The notes below the pieces were generated by a model. That model was not told the DNA's origin. It saw nothing but the letters and a program-made list of their open reading frames with translations, and made no database searches. This document shows positions 63,469 to 64,000 of a stretch of DNA of 64,000 nt, one piece after another. Positions within the stretch are counted from its first letter, which is position 1, and each line of letters starts with the position of its first letter. The stretch lies in contig NZ_JASJOO010000006.1 of NCBI RefSeq assembly GCF_030070105.1, positions 124,001-188,000 of the forward strand, read 5' to 3'. The stretch is from Bermanella sp. WJH001. GTDB taxonomy: Bacteria > Pseudomonadota > Gammaproteobacteria > Pseudomonadales > Oceanobacteraceae. The position numbers and the translations under genes were made by a program.

Positions 63469-64000
63469 GATTGGCGAGTATTCATTAATGCCTGCAATGC
63501 TTCACCCAAAATGGCTGGGCGATTTTCATTGCGCAAGGCATTTAATAATAAATTACGAATGCCAGGTAAAAACAATAAGTCCCCAGCAATTTTACAAAAC
63601 GCGGTAAATGCGCCGTCTTGCTCTTGATTTAACTGGGCAAGGTTCACCAAAAATGTCGTGATGCGCTCTGGCATAAAGGCAAGGTCATCATAGTTGCGAG
63701 TGGCAAAGGCCAGTACACAAGCTATGTGAGTGGCGTAGTCGCTGTTAAACCAGCTTTGCCATGCTTCAATACGCAAGGTATCACTTTGACTGGCACCTAT
63801 GATACGCATGGCGGCTTCAATGTTGATGATGTTGTCTTGGGTATTAAGGTCGTGCTGGAAGCGTTTAAGCATAACCTCAGTGAGGTCGATTGGCAGGGTG
63901 TGGTGTTCTAAACACTGAGAGAACGCCAATAATGCTTCGCTTGGCATGTGAGGTAAACAGGCTTTTAAGCTGGCCTTGTGTTCAGTTAGGCGGGCACTGA
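63465..64000 (-). CDS. Helical protein, DUF3549-like, cut by window end
   Basis: The reading frame stays open past the ATG at 63947 to the window edge (LTEHKASLKACLPHMPSEAL), so the true start lies beyond 64000 and the N-terminus is missing. The visible 178 residues are helical and Leu/Ala-rich (IACVLAFATRNYDDLAFMPE, LLFLPGIRNLLLNALRNENR). A DUF3549 assignment is tentative. It overlaps ychJ by 4 bases, which implies co-transcription. Confidence 0.65.
   Translation of the reverse strand, partial: SARLTEHKASLKACLPHMPSEALLAFSQCLEHHTLPIDLTEVMLKRFQHDLNTQDNIINIEAAMRIIGASQSDTLRIEAWQSWFNSDYATHIACVLAFATRNYDDLAFMPERITTFLVNLAQLNQEQDGAFTAFCKIAGDLLFLPGIRNLLLNALRNENRPAILGEALQALMNTRQS

Overview
The window is chromosomal DNA of a moderately AT-rich gammaproteobacterium. 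The type IV pilus block pilABCD with nadC and ampDE, the gspN-gspC-gspD cluster, aceEF with a two-lipoyl E2, paired TonB systems and two chemoreceptors all fit a marine heterotroph of the Oceanospirillales/Pseudomonadales type. The genus cannot be settled from sequence reading alone. No phage, integrase, intact insertion sequence, tRNA or rRNA gene was recognised. The only transposase relative is degenerate.

Layout. 1-3351: end of lysS, a palindromic intergenic element, a membrane protein, ung and a cysteine-cluster protein. 3352-13502: a TonB uptake module with a 973-aa outer-membrane receptor, a beta-helix lipoprotein, and a six-gene energising operon (DUF3450, TtpC-like ExbB, ExbB, ExbD, TonB, TPR protein). 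The receptor and operon promoters share a 23-bp motif resembling a PHO box. 13629-24449: yacG, coaE, pilD, pilC, pilB, pilA, a membrane phosphotransferase, an O-antigen-ligase-type glycosyltransferase and nadC, all on the minus strand, then ampD-ampE on the plus strand. 25242-28838: ROK sugar kinase, PilZ protein, and cobU-cobT-cobC for corrinoid salvage. 29107-35518: aceE-aceF and a chemoreceptor. 35624-39120: a BtuB-like receptor and a propeller lipoprotein behind a cobalamin riboswitch. 39142-48650: histidine kinase, panE, a degenerate RAYT relative, yajQ-ampG, an alkyltransferase-like gene, a second chemoreceptor, an SDR, and a GDT1-type manganese exporter behind a yybP-ykoY riboswitch. 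48651-64000: fxsA, groESL behind a heat-shock promoter, gspNCD, ppnN, CBS protein, DUF2057 lipoprotein, purU, an orphan TonB-like gene with two unknown envelope genes, a Nudix hydrolase, ychJ and a partial gene.

How it fits together. Two uptake systems stand out. The first is a TonB2/TtpC-type module that appears to be co-regulated, perhaps by phosphate limitation. The second is a cobalamin module in which a surface lipoprotein predicted to be a beta-propeller sits next to a BtuB-like receptor, an arrangement like Bacteroides BtuG-BtuB. Downstream corrin salvage is supplied by cobU, cobT and cobC. The pilus cluster carries two membrane transferases beside pilA that could decorate the pilin. 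The recycling genes ampD, ampE and ampG are all present.

A dispersed family of 50-51-bp tandem repeats occurs at three gene ends (48914-49062, 56144-56245, 59921-60020), each time next to a terminator. This family and the cobalamin receptor-propeller pair are the most unusual items in the window.
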